Positions 37,612-46,000 of a stretch of 64,000 bases of DNA are shown piece after piece. The DNA lies in assembly GCF_014203015.1 (NCBI RefSeq), contig NZ_JACHIB010000001.1, positions 62,001 to 126,000 on the forward strand. Reading direction: 5' to 3'. The notes beneath the pieces are model-generated. The model saw nothing but the letters and a program-made list of their open reading frames with translations. It made no database searches and was not told the origin of the DNA. This DNA is from Castellaniella defragrans (GTDB lineage Bacteria > Pseudomonadota > Gammaproteobacteria > Burkholderiales > Burkholderiaceae_B). A program made the position numbers and the translations under genes. Position 1 is the first letter of the stretch, and every line of letters begins with the position of its first letter.

Positions 37612-38934
37612 TCAATCCTGTTTCGGACGCTTGTCGAACACGCGCCTGGCCTTGCCGGTCTGCGTGCGCGGCAGTTCGCCGTAGTGCATGACGGTGACCA
37701 GCGTGCTGATCCCGATGTTGGTCTTGATGTGGTGCTGGAGCTGCTTGGCCGAGCGCGCCATGGCCTCCGCGGAGGCATGGTCCTGCTCGTGCTGCAGTTC
37801 GCAGCGGATCTCGACATTGTCGAGCAGATTCTCGCGCGAGACGATGATCTGGTAGTTGCCGTTGAGCAGGGGGTCGCGCAGGATCTGTTCCTCGATCTGG
37901 GTGGGGAACACGTTCACCCCCCGGATGATGAGCATGTCGTCGGAGCGGCCGGTGATGCGGCCCATGCGGCGGAAGCTGCGCGCCGTGGGCGGCAGCAGGC
38001 GGGTCAGGTCGCGCGTGCGGTAGCGGACGATGGGCAGGGCTTCCTTGGTGAGCGAGGTGAAGACGAGCTCGCCTTCCTCGCCGTCGGGCACGACTTCGCC
38101 GGTGTCGGGATCGATGATCTCGGGATAGAAATGGTCTTCCCAGATGACCGGGCCGTCCTTGGTCTCGATGCATTCCTGCGCCACGCCCGGCCCCATGACT
38201 TCCGACAGGCCGTAGATGTCCACGGCGTCGAGCCCCAGCTTGCGCTCGATCTCGTGGCGCATGCCCTCGCCCCAGGGCTCGGCGCCGAAGATGCCGACGC
38301 GCAGCGAGATGTCTTCCGGCGCGATGCCCAGCCGGTCGAATTCCTCGGCGATCACCAGGGAGTAGGACGGCGTCACCATGATGATGTCGGGCTTCAGGTC
38401 CATGATGAGCTGCACCTGCTTTTCCGTCTGGCCGCCCGACATGGGGATGACCGTGCAGCCGGCCCGCTCGGCGCCGTAGTGCGCGCCCAGGCCGCCGGTG
38501 AACAGGCCGTAGCCGTAGGCGACGTGACAGGTGTCGCCCGGCCGGCCGCCGGCCGCGCGGATCGAGCGCGCGACCAGGTCGGCCCAGGTGCTGATGTCGT
38601 TCAGCGTGTAGCCCACCACGGTGGGCTTGCCCGTCGTGCCCGAGGAGGCGTGCAGCCGCGCCAGGCGCTCGCGCGGCACGGCGAACATGCCGAAGGGATA
38701 GTTCTGGCGCAGGTCTTCCTTGGTGGTGAAGGGGAAGTTCCGCAGGTCTTCCAGGCGCTTGAGGTCGTCGGGATGCACGCCCTTGGCGTCGAAGGCCTTG
38801 CGGTAGTGCGGCACGTTGTCGTAGGCGTGGCGCAGCGTCTTGCGCAGCCGTTCGAGCTGCAGGGCGGCGATCTCGTCGCGGCTGGCCGTTTCGATGGGGG
38901 AAAGATCCCCGGGCTGCGGGGTTTTTGCGGTCAT
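37612..38934 (-). CDS. paaK: phenylacetate-CoA ligase
   Basis: The 440-residue enzyme activates phenylacetate to phenylacetyl-CoA with ATP in the cytoplasm. It has the P-loop-like HASSGTTGKPTVVGYT and the mid-protein GLSEVMGPGVAQECIETKDG. The hinge-like RTRDLTRLLPPTARSFRRMG and the C-terminal TRTQTGKARRVFDKR lysine motif also fit PaaK. Length and layout match the aerobic PaaK family. It sits between paaI and paaJ. Confidence 0.95.
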   Translation of the reverse strand: MTAKTPQPGDLSPIETASRDEIAALQLERLRKTLRHAYDNVPHYRKAFDAKGVHPDDLKRLEDLRNFPFTTKEDLRQNYPFGMFAVPRERLARLHASSGTTGKPTVVGYTLNDISTWADLVARSIRAAGGRPGDTCHVAYGYGLFTGGLGAHYGAERAGCTVIPMSGGQTEKQVQLIMDLKPDIIMVTPSYSLVIAEEFDRLGIAPEDISLRVGIFGAEPWGEGMRHEIERKLGLDAVDIYGLSEVMGPGVAQECIETKDGPVIWEDHFYPEIIDPDTGEVVPDGEEGELVFTSLTKEALPIVRYRTRDLTRLLPPTARSFRRMGRITGRSDDMLIIRGVNVFPTQIEEQILRDPLLNGNYQIIVSRENLLDNVEIRCELQHEQDHASAEAMARSAKQLQHHIKTNIGISTLVTVMHYGELPRTQTGKARRVFDKRPKQD

Positions 38935-38973
38935 GGGGTGAGTCTCCTGGTCTTGTCTGAATCTTGTTCCGGC

Positions 38974-39435
38974 TCAGGGCTTGTCGGGCGACAGCGTGTC
39001 GGTGACCATGCCCTGGATGCGGTGCGACTTGCCGCGAAAGAGCGCGATGTCGCGGCCCGTCGTCAGGTTGTGCACCGTGATGTCGTAGACCCCGGTGCGC
39101 CCGCCCTGGGTGCGCGCCTGGGCGTGCGCGATCAGGCGGTCGCCCTCGTGGGCCGGCGCGAGGAAGTCGATGTGGCAGGCCGAGGCCACGGTGTTGTGGT
39201 TGTCGCTGTTGCACGCATAGGCGAAGGCCGTGTCGGCCAGCGTGAAGATCATGCCGCCATGGCAGATGGCATGGCCGTTGAGCATGTCGCCCCGCACGGT
39301 CATGGACAGCCGGGCGCTGCCGGGCGCGATGGAGTCCAGGTGCATGTCCAGCGCCTGGGCGGTGTGATCGCGCGACCACATGGCGGCCGCCACGGTTTCG
39401 GCCAGAGTCTGAGGGGCGAGTGCTTCATGCGTCAT
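38974..39435 (-). CDS. paaI: PaaI hotdog thioesterase
   Basis: The 153-residue hotdog-fold thioesterase contains HAICHGGMIFTLADTAFAYACN and HIDFLAPAHEGDRLIAHAQ, the conserved PaaI active-site region. PaaI releases stalled CoA thioesters from the phenylacetate pathway. The ATG lies inside the end of paaH (about 11 bases overlap), preceded by AGGAAGACCTCTCC. Length matches PaaI from Escherichia coli and Azoarcus. Confidence 0.93.
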   Translation of the reverse strand: MTHEALAPQTLAETVAAAMWSRDHTAQALDMHLDSIAPGSARLSMTVRGDMLNGHAICHGGMIFTLADTAFAYACNSDNHNTVASACHIDFLAPAHEGDRLIAHAQARTQGGRTGVYDITVHNLTTGRDIALFRGKSHRIQGMVTDTLSPDKP

Positions 39436-40951
39436 GGAGAGGTCTTCCTGAGTGGATGGCGGATTGCAGGGCAACGCAGGGGCGATAGCGTTCGCCGCAG
39501 CTGCGCTGCAGGTGGGTCAGCACCGTGCCGACCGTGCCGGCGCCGATGCGGCGGCACCAGGCCAGCGGGCCGATGGGGTAATTGACCCCCAGCAGCATGG
39601 CCTGATCGACGTCGGCCGCGCTGCAGACGCCCTGGGCGACGGTGTCGGCGGCCTCGTTGACGAGCATGGCCACGGTCCGCATGACGACCATGCCCGGGGC
39701 GTCGCCGATGGGCGCCACCTCGAAGCCGGCGGCCTGCAGCAGGCCCGTGGCGGCGGCGCGGGCCGCGTCCGGGCACTGCAGGGCGGCCGCCAGCGGCATG
39801 CAGGCGGCCGTATCGGGATCGAGTGCCAGGTCGAGCAGCAGCGTGGCGGGCTGGTTCAGCTCGTGCGCCCGCTGGGTGGCGGTGCGGCCGTCGGTCTGGT
39901 AGAGGAAGGCGCCGTCGGCCTGCGCGCAGCGCCCGTCGTCGCGCGGCGCGGCCTGCTCGAAGGCATGCCCGGCCGCCTGCAGGCGGCGTCCCAGCGCGGC
40001 GGCCAGCGGGCCGTCGCCGTACAGGGTGATGCTGCGCGGACAGGGCTGCGGCGCCGCCAGGCGGGGCGCCGGGGCGGAGGCGCCTTCGCGGTAATCGTGA
40101 AAGCCCCGGCCGGATTTGCGGCCCAGGCGGCCGGCGGCCACCAGTTCCTGCTGCAGCATCGAGGGCTCGAACCGCGGGGCGTGGTGGAAGGCCGTCCAGA
40201 CCGTGTGGCTGACGGCGGCGTTGACGTCCTGCCCGATCAGGTCGGTGAGCTCGCACGGCCCCATGCGGAACCCGCCGCAGGCGCGCATCACGTGGTCGAG
40301 CGTGGCGGGGTCGAGGGCCTGCTCCTGCAGCAGGCGCAGGCCCTCGCCGTAGAAGGGACGGGCCACGCGATTGACGATGAAGCCCGGCGTGGAGCGGGTC
40401 ATGACCGGCGTCTTGCCCCAGGCGGCCGCCGTGTCGGCCAGCGTGCGGGCGACGGCGGGGCCGGTGTCCAGCCCGGAGACGATTTCCACCAGCGGCATGC
40501 GCGGGGCCGGGTTGAAGAAATGCAGCCCGCCCAGGCGTTCGGGGCGCCGCAGCGCCGCGCCGATGGCGGTGACGGGAATCGACGAAGTGTTGGTCGCCAA
40601 CAGGCAGTCGGGCGCCACCAGGGTTTCGAGCGCCTGGAACAGGCCGGTCTTGGCATCGAGCCGCTCGACGATGGCCTCGATCACCAGGCCGCAGCCCGCC
40701 AGGGCTTCCAGCGTGTCGGCCGGACGCAGGGCCGCCTGGGCGCGTCCGGCCAGCGCGGCGTCGAGGCGCCCCTTGCCCACCAGGGCCTCCAGGCCCCGGC
40801 CGATGCCGGCGATGGCCTGGGCCGCCGCCCCCGGGCGGGTATCGTGCAGCAGGACGGGGTGCCCCGCCAGGGCGGCCACCTGGGCGATGCCGGCGCCCAT
40901 GGTGCCGGCGCCGACGACGGCGACCGGGATGCGGCTGGACAGTGCGGTCAT
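39425..40951 (-). CDS. paaH: 3-hydroxyacyl-CoA dehydrogenase PaaH
   Basis: The 508-residue NAD+-dependent dehydrogenase has the N-terminal Rossmann motif VAVVGAGTMGAGIAQVAALAG, the catalytic LGGLHFFNPAPRMPLVEIV segment and two C-terminal 3HCDH domains (FIVNRVARPFYGEGLRLL, and a second, less conserved one). In the pathway it oxidises 3-hydroxyadipyl-CoA. The length with a repeated C-terminal domain matches PaaH/PaaC. It follows paaG by four bases. Confidence 0.93.
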   Translation of the reverse strand: MTALSSRIPVAVVGAGTMGAGIAQVAALAGHPVLLHDTRPGAAAQAIAGIGRGLEALVGKGRLDAALAGRAQAALRPADTLEALAGCGLVIEAIVERLDAKTGLFQALETLVAPDCLLATNTSSIPVTAIGAALRRPERLGGLHFFNPAPRMPLVEIVSGLDTGPAVARTLADTAAAWGKTPVMTRSTPGFIVNRVARPFYGEGLRLLQEQALDPATLDHVMRACGGFRMGPCELTDLIGQDVNAAVSHTVWTAFHHAPRFEPSMLQQELVAAGRLGRKSGRGFHDYREGASAPAPRLAAPQPCPRSITLYGDGPLAAALGRRLQAAGHAFEQAAPRDDGRCAQADGAFLYQTDGRTATQRAHELNQPATLLLDLALDPDTAACMPLAAALQCPDAARAAATGLLQAAGFEVAPIGDAPGMVVMRTVAMLVNEAADTVAQGVCSAADVDQAMLLGVNYPIGPLAWCRRIGAGTVGTVLTHLQRSCGERYRPCVALQSAIHSGRPLHDA

Positions 40952-40955
40952 GGGC

Positions 40956-41750
40956 TTATTCCCCGGTGAAGCGGGCGGGCCGCTTTTCGAGGAAGGCCGC
41001 CACGCCTTCGGCGTAGTCCTTGCGCCAGCCCAGTTCGCGCATGATGCCCGCCTCCATGGAGAGCTGCTGCTCCAGCGTATGGGACGGCGCGGCCTGCATC
41101 GCCTGGCGCGTGCGCACCAGCGCGAGGGTGGGGGCCTGGGCCAGCTGCGCGGCGATCCGGTCGATTTCCGCGGCGAAGGCGTCGTCAGCCACGCAGGACC
41201 AGATCAGGCCCCATTCGGCCGCCTGGCGCGCGGGCAGGCGCTCGGCCAGCAGCGCCAGGCCCATGGCGCGCGCCATGCCGACGCGCTGCGGCAGGACCCA
41301 GGTGCCGCCGGTATCAGGAATCAGGCCGACCTTGCTGAAGGCCTGCAGGAAATACGCCGATTCGGCGGCCACGACCAGGTCGCAGGCCAGCGCGAGCGAG
41401 GCGCCGGCGCCCGCGGCGATGCCGTTGACGGCCGCCAGCGTGGGCACGCGCAGGTTCTGCAGACGCAGCACCAGCGGCTTGTAGAAGGTCTCGACGGTGG
41501 CGCCCAGGTCGGGGGCCTCGCCCGCGCCGATCTGCATGGCGCGGTCGGCCAGGTCCTGTCCGGCGCAGAAGCCGCGCCCGGCGCCGCCGAGCACCAGGAC
41601 GCGGGCCGCGGCGTCCGCCTGGACCCGGTCGAGGGCGTCGCGCACTTCGAGGTGCATGGCTTCGGTGAAGCTGTTGAGCTTGTCGGGGCGCGACAGGGTG
41701 AGGCGGGCGATGCCCTGCTCGATGGAGAAACGGATGTTCTGGTATGTCAT
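40956..41750 (-). CDS. paaG: enoyl-CoA hydratase/isomerase PaaG
   Basis: The 264-residue crotonase-fold enzyme has oxyanion-hole segments GRGFCAGQDLAD and NGIAAGAGASLALACDLVVA. It also has the FLQAFSKVGLIPDTGGTW motif characteristic of PaaG, the isomerase that converts ring-1,2-epoxyphenylacetyl-CoA to the oxepin and shifts later double bonds. A second hydratase (PaaF) is absent from this cluster. It lies 16 bases after paaN and 4 before paaH. Confidence 0.92.
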   Translation of the reverse strand: MTYQNIRFSIEQGIARLTLSRPDKLNSFTEAMHLEVRDALDRVQADAAARVLVLGGAGRGFCAGQDLADRAMQIGAGEAPDLGATVETFYKPLVLRLQNLRVPTLAAVNGIAAGAGASLALACDLVVAAESAYFLQAFSKVGLIPDTGGTWVLPQRVGMARAMGLALLAERLPARQAAEWGLIWSCVADDAFAAEIDRIAAQLAQAPTLALVRTRQAMQAAPSHTLEQQLSMEAGIMRELGWRKDYAEGVAAFLEKRPARFTGE

Positions 41751-41766
41751 GGGAAACCTTGGCGGA

Positions 41767-43434
41767 TCAGGGGTGGCGGCGGCGCTGCACGACCCGGAAG
41801 CGGTTGGCGACGAAGGCGGAATCGGCATACGAGGCGTTGGCGGCCGGATTGCCGCCGGTGCCGTGGAAGTCGGAGAAGGCGGCCGACTGATTGACGAAGA
41901 CGCCACCCGTCAGATTGATGGACAGGGCCACGGCCGCGCGCCAGGACACCCGGGTGGCGGCCTCGATCACCGCTTCCCGGCTGCTGTAGATGGCCAGGGT
42001 CAGGGCGCCGTGGCGGCGCGTGAGGTCTTCGACCAGCGCCAGCGCGGCGTCGGTGTCGCGCGCGCGCACCAGGAAGCTGATGGGGCCGAACTGCTCCTGC
42101 GCGTAGTGCGCGGCCTCGTCGGCCTCGCAGGCGAGCAGCGCCGGGGTGCGGACCCGCGCCCGCGGGAACTCGGCGTATTCGAGGCTGCGGGGGGCCAGGA
42201 CGACCCGCCCCATGGCGCCGCTGCCGGCCGCATCGATGCGCGCCAGCGTGTCGTCCGACTGGATGGCGCCCAGCACCGCCTGGGCCACCTCGGGCTTGGA
42301 GAGGAACTTGTCGATGGCGCCGGCCAGGTCCTCGCCCAGCTGCTCGAAGCTCTTGTGCCCCTCGTCGGTCTCGATGCCGCCCGCCGGCACCACCAGCGCC
42401 TGCGAGGTGGTGCACATCTGGCCCGAATACAGGGACAGGGTGAAGGCCAGGTTGCGCAGCATGCCCTGGTAGTCGTCGGTGGAGTCGATGACGATGCTGT
42501 TGACCCCCGCCAGCTCGGCGTACACCTGGGCCTGGCGGCAGTGGTCGATGAGCCACTGGCCGAACGTGTTGCTGCCGGTGTAGTCGATGGAGCGCACCTC
42601 GGGATGCGTGTAGAGCGCCTGGGCCGCCTTGCGGTCGGGCGGCAGGCAGAGCGCGACCAGGTTCGGATCGAGGCCGTTTTCGGCCAGCACGGCGCGGATC
42701 GTCCGCACGGTGATGGCCGCGGGCAGCACGACGTTGCTGTGCGGCTTGAGGAGGACCGGATTGCCCGTGGCCAGGGCGGCGAACAGGCCCGGGTAGGTGT
42801 TCCAGGTGGGGAAGGTGGCGCAGCCGATGACCACGCCCACGCCGCGGCCGACGATCTCGTAGTGCTTCTGCATGACCAGGGCCGGGTGCTTGCCCTGCGG
42901 CTTCTCCCAGGTGGCCTGCGCCGGGATGAAGGACATTTCCCGCCAGGCGTAGGCCACCGCTTCGAGGCCGCGGTCCTGCGCATGGGGGCCGCCGGCCTGG
43001 AAGGCCATCATCCAGCCCTGGCCGCTGGTCATCATGACCGCATGGGCGATCTCGAAGCTCTGGCGGTTCAGGCGCTGCAGCACTTCCAGGCAGATGCCCA
43101 CGCGGCCCTCGGCGCCCAGCGCCTGCCACGCGGGCATGGCGGCCTGGGCCGCCGCCACCAGCGCCTGCGGATCGCAGACCGGGTAGCGGACGTCCAGCGC
43201 CACGCCGTAGGGCGAGGTCTCGTCCGTGTGCCAGCCGCACTGCCCGGGCTGGTCCAGCTCGAAGGCCTTGCCCAGATGCGCCTCGAAGGCGGCGCGGCCG
43301 GCCTCGGGCGCCTCTTCGCCGTAGGCCTTGGGGCTGGGCGATTCCGCGAAGGCGGACCAGTAGCCGCGGGTGGCGATGGTGGCGAGCGCCTGGTCGAGCA
43401 GGGGGCGGTGCCGTTCCAGCAGGGGGTGTGACAT
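41767..43434 (-). CDS. paaN: PaaN-type aldehyde dehydrogenase of phenylacetate degradation
   Basis: The 555-residue aldehyde dehydrogenase-fold protein matches the PaaN variant seen in Burkholderiales, with an N-terminal PLLERHRPLLDQALATIATRGYWSAF and an NAD-site GVVIGCATFPTWNTYPGL. The catalytic cysteine is in LYSGQMCTTSQALVV, and the C-terminal NLTGGVFVNQSAAFSDFHGTG is characteristic. It probably oxidises the ring-opened aldehyde from oxepin-CoA. It lacks the hydratase (MaoC) half present in E. coli PaaZ. GGAGG precedes the ATG. It is the first gene of the minus-strand paa operon. Confidence 0.9.
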   Translation of the reverse strand: MSHPLLERHRPLLDQALATIATRGYWSAFAESPSPKAYGEEAPEAGRAAFEAHLGKAFELDQPGQCGWHTDETSPYGVALDVRYPVCDPQALVAAAQAAMPAWQALGAEGRVGICLEVLQRLNRQSFEIAHAVMMTSGQGWMMAFQAGGPHAQDRGLEAVAYAWREMSFIPAQATWEKPQGKHPALVMQKHYEIVGRGVGVVIGCATFPTWNTYPGLFAALATGNPVLLKPHSNVVLPAAITVRTIRAVLAENGLDPNLVALCLPPDRKAAQALYTHPEVRSIDYTGSNTFGQWLIDHCRQAQVYAELAGVNSIVIDSTDDYQGMLRNLAFTLSLYSGQMCTTSQALVVPAGGIETDEGHKSFEQLGEDLAGAIDKFLSKPEVAQAVLGAIQSDDTLARIDAAGSGAMGRVVLAPRSLEYAEFPRARVRTPALLACEADEAAHYAQEQFGPISFLVRARDTDAALALVEDLTRRHGALTLAIYSSREAVIEAATRVSWRAAVALSINLTGGVFVNQSAAFSDFHGTGGNPAANASYADSAFVANRFRVVQRRRHP

Positions 43435-43800
43435 GGGTCCTCCGGTACCGGGCCTGGGGCCGGTCTTGATCGTCTGAATACGAAAATGAACTTTCAACCT
43501 GAAAATAATGTATCACTTTTCAGATGAATCTTTTAGGCCTGATTTTATTTATCGGATCAGCCGATGAACTCATCGTTTTTTATGATACCCGCATGAAATA
43601 AGGGTTTCCGAGCGAAGGAATATCTTTTCAGCACTCAATTGATGACGAGTAAAGGAAAACCCTAGGTATCAAGCGATACAAATAAATTGACAAACAGGCT
43701 TTGGAAGTAACATGATGACGGCACGCCTGATCGGAACCGGGCGATACGGATTTCAGCTTCACCTCCACCCTTCGTACACATCATCCCCAAAGGAGCCTTT
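43435..43800. promoter_or_regulatory. divergent AT-rich control region with several inverted repeats
   Basis: This 366-bp gap between paaN (minus) and the diiron oxygenase gene (plus) is AT-rich and has four clear palindromic signals. They are CTGAAAA-N11-TTTTCAG (43499-43523), ATCGG-N5-CCGAT (43551-43565), CGATGA-AC-TCATCG (43562-43575) and GTATC-AAGC-GATAC (43666-43679). On the plus strand TTGACA at 43687 with CATGAT about 18 bases later resembles a sigma-70 promoter; AAAGGAGCC before 43801 is a strong ribosome site. It is the likely target of the PaaX-type regulator, though none of the motifs closely matches the known E. coli PaaX operator. Confidence 0.65.
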
Positions 43801-44826
43801 ATGTCCAGCAAGGAACGCTTTGCCGACAAGATGGAATTTCCGCCGGAAATCGAGCAGCCCAACGTCTACCCCCTGTCCTGGCACCGCAAGACCGAAAAGC
43901 TGCAGGAAGTCTGGGAAGCCTCGCTGCGCGAGTACTGGAAGCCCGAGGAACTGCCCTGGGACACCCTCGACCTCGACAGCTACACCTGGGAAGAGCGCGA
44001 ATGCATCGCCTACTGGTGGACGCTGCTGTCGGTGTTCGACGCCTCCGCGCCCCCGGTGTTCGCCGAGGCCCTGATCAAGACCTACGAGGTCCATGAGGAA
44101 GACCCCGTCCGCAAGTGCTTCTTCTCCGTCACCAGCGACGAGCAGAACCACGAGATCATGTGCGGCCTGTCGATCACCAAGCTGCTCGACCACCCCGATC
44201 CCCTCACCTACGAACCCAAGACCGACATCGGCCGCCGCCTGCAGAAGAACGCCAAGTGGCTGTACTTCAACGGCGCCCGCTACTGGAACGGCTACAAGAC
44301 CGCCGTGCCCAAGTACGACCTGGCCGTGCTGTTCAGCTCCTTCCTGATGGGCGAGATCGCTGCCGCCACCATCTTCAAGCAGATGTACGAGAACTCCCGC
44401 GAACCCGTGTTCAAGGAAGCCTTCAAGAACATCGGCCGCGACGAGGGCCGCCACATGGCCATCTGTATGGCCGTGATGGAACGCGACTACCCCGGCATCA
44501 GCGAAGAGCACAAGGCCATCGTCACCAAGCAGATCCGCGCCGGCTACCTGTTCCTGTCGGCCGTGCTGTACGAGCCGCCCGCGGACTTCTGGGACCTGCC
44601 CTCCGACTTCATCGCCAACCAGCGCGAAGCCGAGGAAATCGCCCGCAACGCCGGCTTCGGCATCCCCACCGTCGAGGCCAAGCGTGAAAACTGGCGCCAG
44701 GCCATCATCAACCTGAAGGGGGTCCTGGATCACTACAACATTCCGTTCCCGGCCATCCCCGAGGTCGGCATCACCGGCGAGGAAATCTCCGACGTCGAAA
44801 TGGACGACATCATCCCGGTGTTCTGA
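43801..44826 (+). CDS. non-heme diiron monooxygenase-like protein
   Basis: The 341-residue soluble protein has a ferritin-like helical fold with the carboxylate-bridged diiron motif of R2/bacterial multicomponent monooxygenases. It has Glu114xxHis117 (SDEQNHEI), a middle Glu185 (LMGEIAAATIF) and Glu215xxHis218 (GRDEGRHMA), with a first carboxylate at Asp80 or Glu89. It is not recognisably PaaA, PaaC, BoxB or AurF. It is followed 84 bases later by a ferredoxin-type reductase and then a PaaX-family regulator, and is divergent from the paa operon. It probably inserts oxygen into an aromatic ring or its CoA thioester; the substrate is unknown. Confidence 0.85.
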   Translation: MSSKERFADKMEFPPEIEQPNVYPLSWHRKTEKLQEVWEASLREYWKPEELPWDTLDLDSYTWEERECIAYWWTLLSVFDASAPPVFAEALIKTYEVHEEDPVRKCFFSVTSDEQNHEIMCGLSITKLLDHPDPLTYEPKTDIGRRLQKNAKWLYFNGARYWNGYKTAVPKYDLAVLFSSFLMGEIAAATIFKQMYENSREPVFKEAFKNIGRDEGRHMAICMAVMERDYPGISEEHKAIVTKQIRAGYLFLSAVLYEPPADFWDLPSDFIANQREAEEIARNAGFGIPTVEAKRENWRQAIINLKGVLDHYNIPFPAIPEVGITGEEISDVEMDDIIPVF

Positions 44827-44910
44827 TCCCCGCGCAGCATCCCGGGCTCGACCGTCCCGCAGGGCGGCCGGGCCCGTCTCAATTGACACACCTCCATTAC
44901 GGACACGCTC

Positions 44911-45942
44911 ATGGCACGCATCGTCATTCAACCCTCCGGCAAAACCGTGGAATGCAAAGGCAGCGACACGGTACTGATGGCCCTGGAAAAGGCCGGCTAC
45001 GCACTGCCCAACAACTGCCGGGCGGGGGCCTGTGGCGAATGCAAGGTCAAGGTGCTGGAAGGCCAGTACGACCAGGGCATGGTGCTCGACATGGCGCTCA
45101 CCGCCGAGGAACGCCGCCAGGGCTACGGCCTGATGTGCATGGCCAAGCCGCTCTCGGAGGAAATGGTCATCGAATGGGGCACGGCCGACGCCCTGCCCAA
45201 GCTGATCCCGCCGCGCGAAAACGCGCTGTTCGTGCTCATCGACCGCCGCGAGGTGGCCTCGCGCACGCTCGAACTGCGCCTGCGCCCGGTCGGCCAGCCC
45301 ATCCGCTACTGGCCGGGGCAGTACGTCACGCTGGGCGACGAACGCAGCGGCATCCCGCGCCGCGCCTATTCCATCGCCAACGCCCCCCGGCCCGACGGCG
45401 AGATCATCCTGCAGGTGGCCCGCGCCGACGACGGCGTCACCAGCAGCTGGATCCACGACACGCTCAAGGTGGGCGACAGTGTCAAGCTGAACGGCGCCTA
45501 CGGCACCTTCACCGGCGACCCCTCGGCCGAGACGCCGGTGCTCTGCCTGGCCGCCGGCACCGGCCTGGCCCCCATCATGGACCTGGCCGAGGCGGCCCTG
45601 GGGCGCGGCTACCGCAAGCGGGTGGACATGATCTTCTCCGCCCGCACCGAGGCCGACGTCTACGGCCAGGGCATGATGGCCTGGTGGCGGACCAAGCATC
45701 GCAATTTTGACTATAAAATCACGCTCACGCGTGAACGGAAGGAAGGCTACCTGCACGGGCGCATCACCAGCATCCTGCCCGGCCTGTACCCCGATCTGTC
45801 CGCGCACAGCGTCTTCATCGCCGGCGGCACCGCCTTCGTGGACGACTGCGTGGCCGCCGTCAAGGCCCTGGGCGCCCAGGACCGGCTCATCCACAAGGAA
45901 GGCTTCTTCACCATCCAGAACGCCCGTGCGGAAGGCCGCTGA
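44911..45942 (+). CDS. ferredoxin/FAD/NAD(P)H reductase component of the diiron oxygenase
   Basis: The 343-residue electron-transfer protein has an N-terminal plant-type [2Fe-2S] ferredoxin domain with Cys36, Cys41, Cys44 and Cys76 (CRAGACGEC and MCM). It continues with an FAD-binding segment (RRAYSIANAP) and an NAD(P)-binding segment (CLAAGTGLAPIMDLA). It should pass electrons from NAD(P)H to the diiron protein encoded just before it. The ferredoxin domain is at the N-terminus, as in phenol or methane monooxygenase reductases. PaaE has it at the C-terminus, so this is not PaaE. Confidence 0.92.
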   Translation: MARIVIQPSGKTVECKGSDTVLMALEKAGYALPNNCRAGACGECKVKVLEGQYDQGMVLDMALTAEERRQGYGLMCMAKPLSEEMVIEWGTADALPKLIPPRENALFVLIDRREVASRTLELRLRPVGQPIRYWPGQYVTLGDERSGIPRRAYSIANAPRPDGEIILQVARADDGVTSSWIHDTLKVGDSVKLNGAYGTFTGDPSAETPVLCLAAGTGLAPIMDLAEAALGRGYRKRVDMIFSARTEADVYGQGMMAWWRTKHRNFDYKITLTRERKEGYLHGRITSILPGLYPDLSAHSVFIAGGTAFVDDCVAAVKALGAQDRLIHKEGFFTIQNARAEGR

Positions 45943-46000
45943 CCGTCCCATGTACCCCTAACCCATTCCGGGCAGCGCCGCGGCCCGCTTCAGGACTCAC

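Noticed and set aside
43801-45942. Calling the diiron/reductase pair PaaA-PaaE or BoxB-BoxA
   Set aside because: Motif spacing and domain order differ: the ferredoxin domain is N-terminal in this reductase, unlike PaaE, and the oxygenase lacks the known PaaA and BoxB segments.
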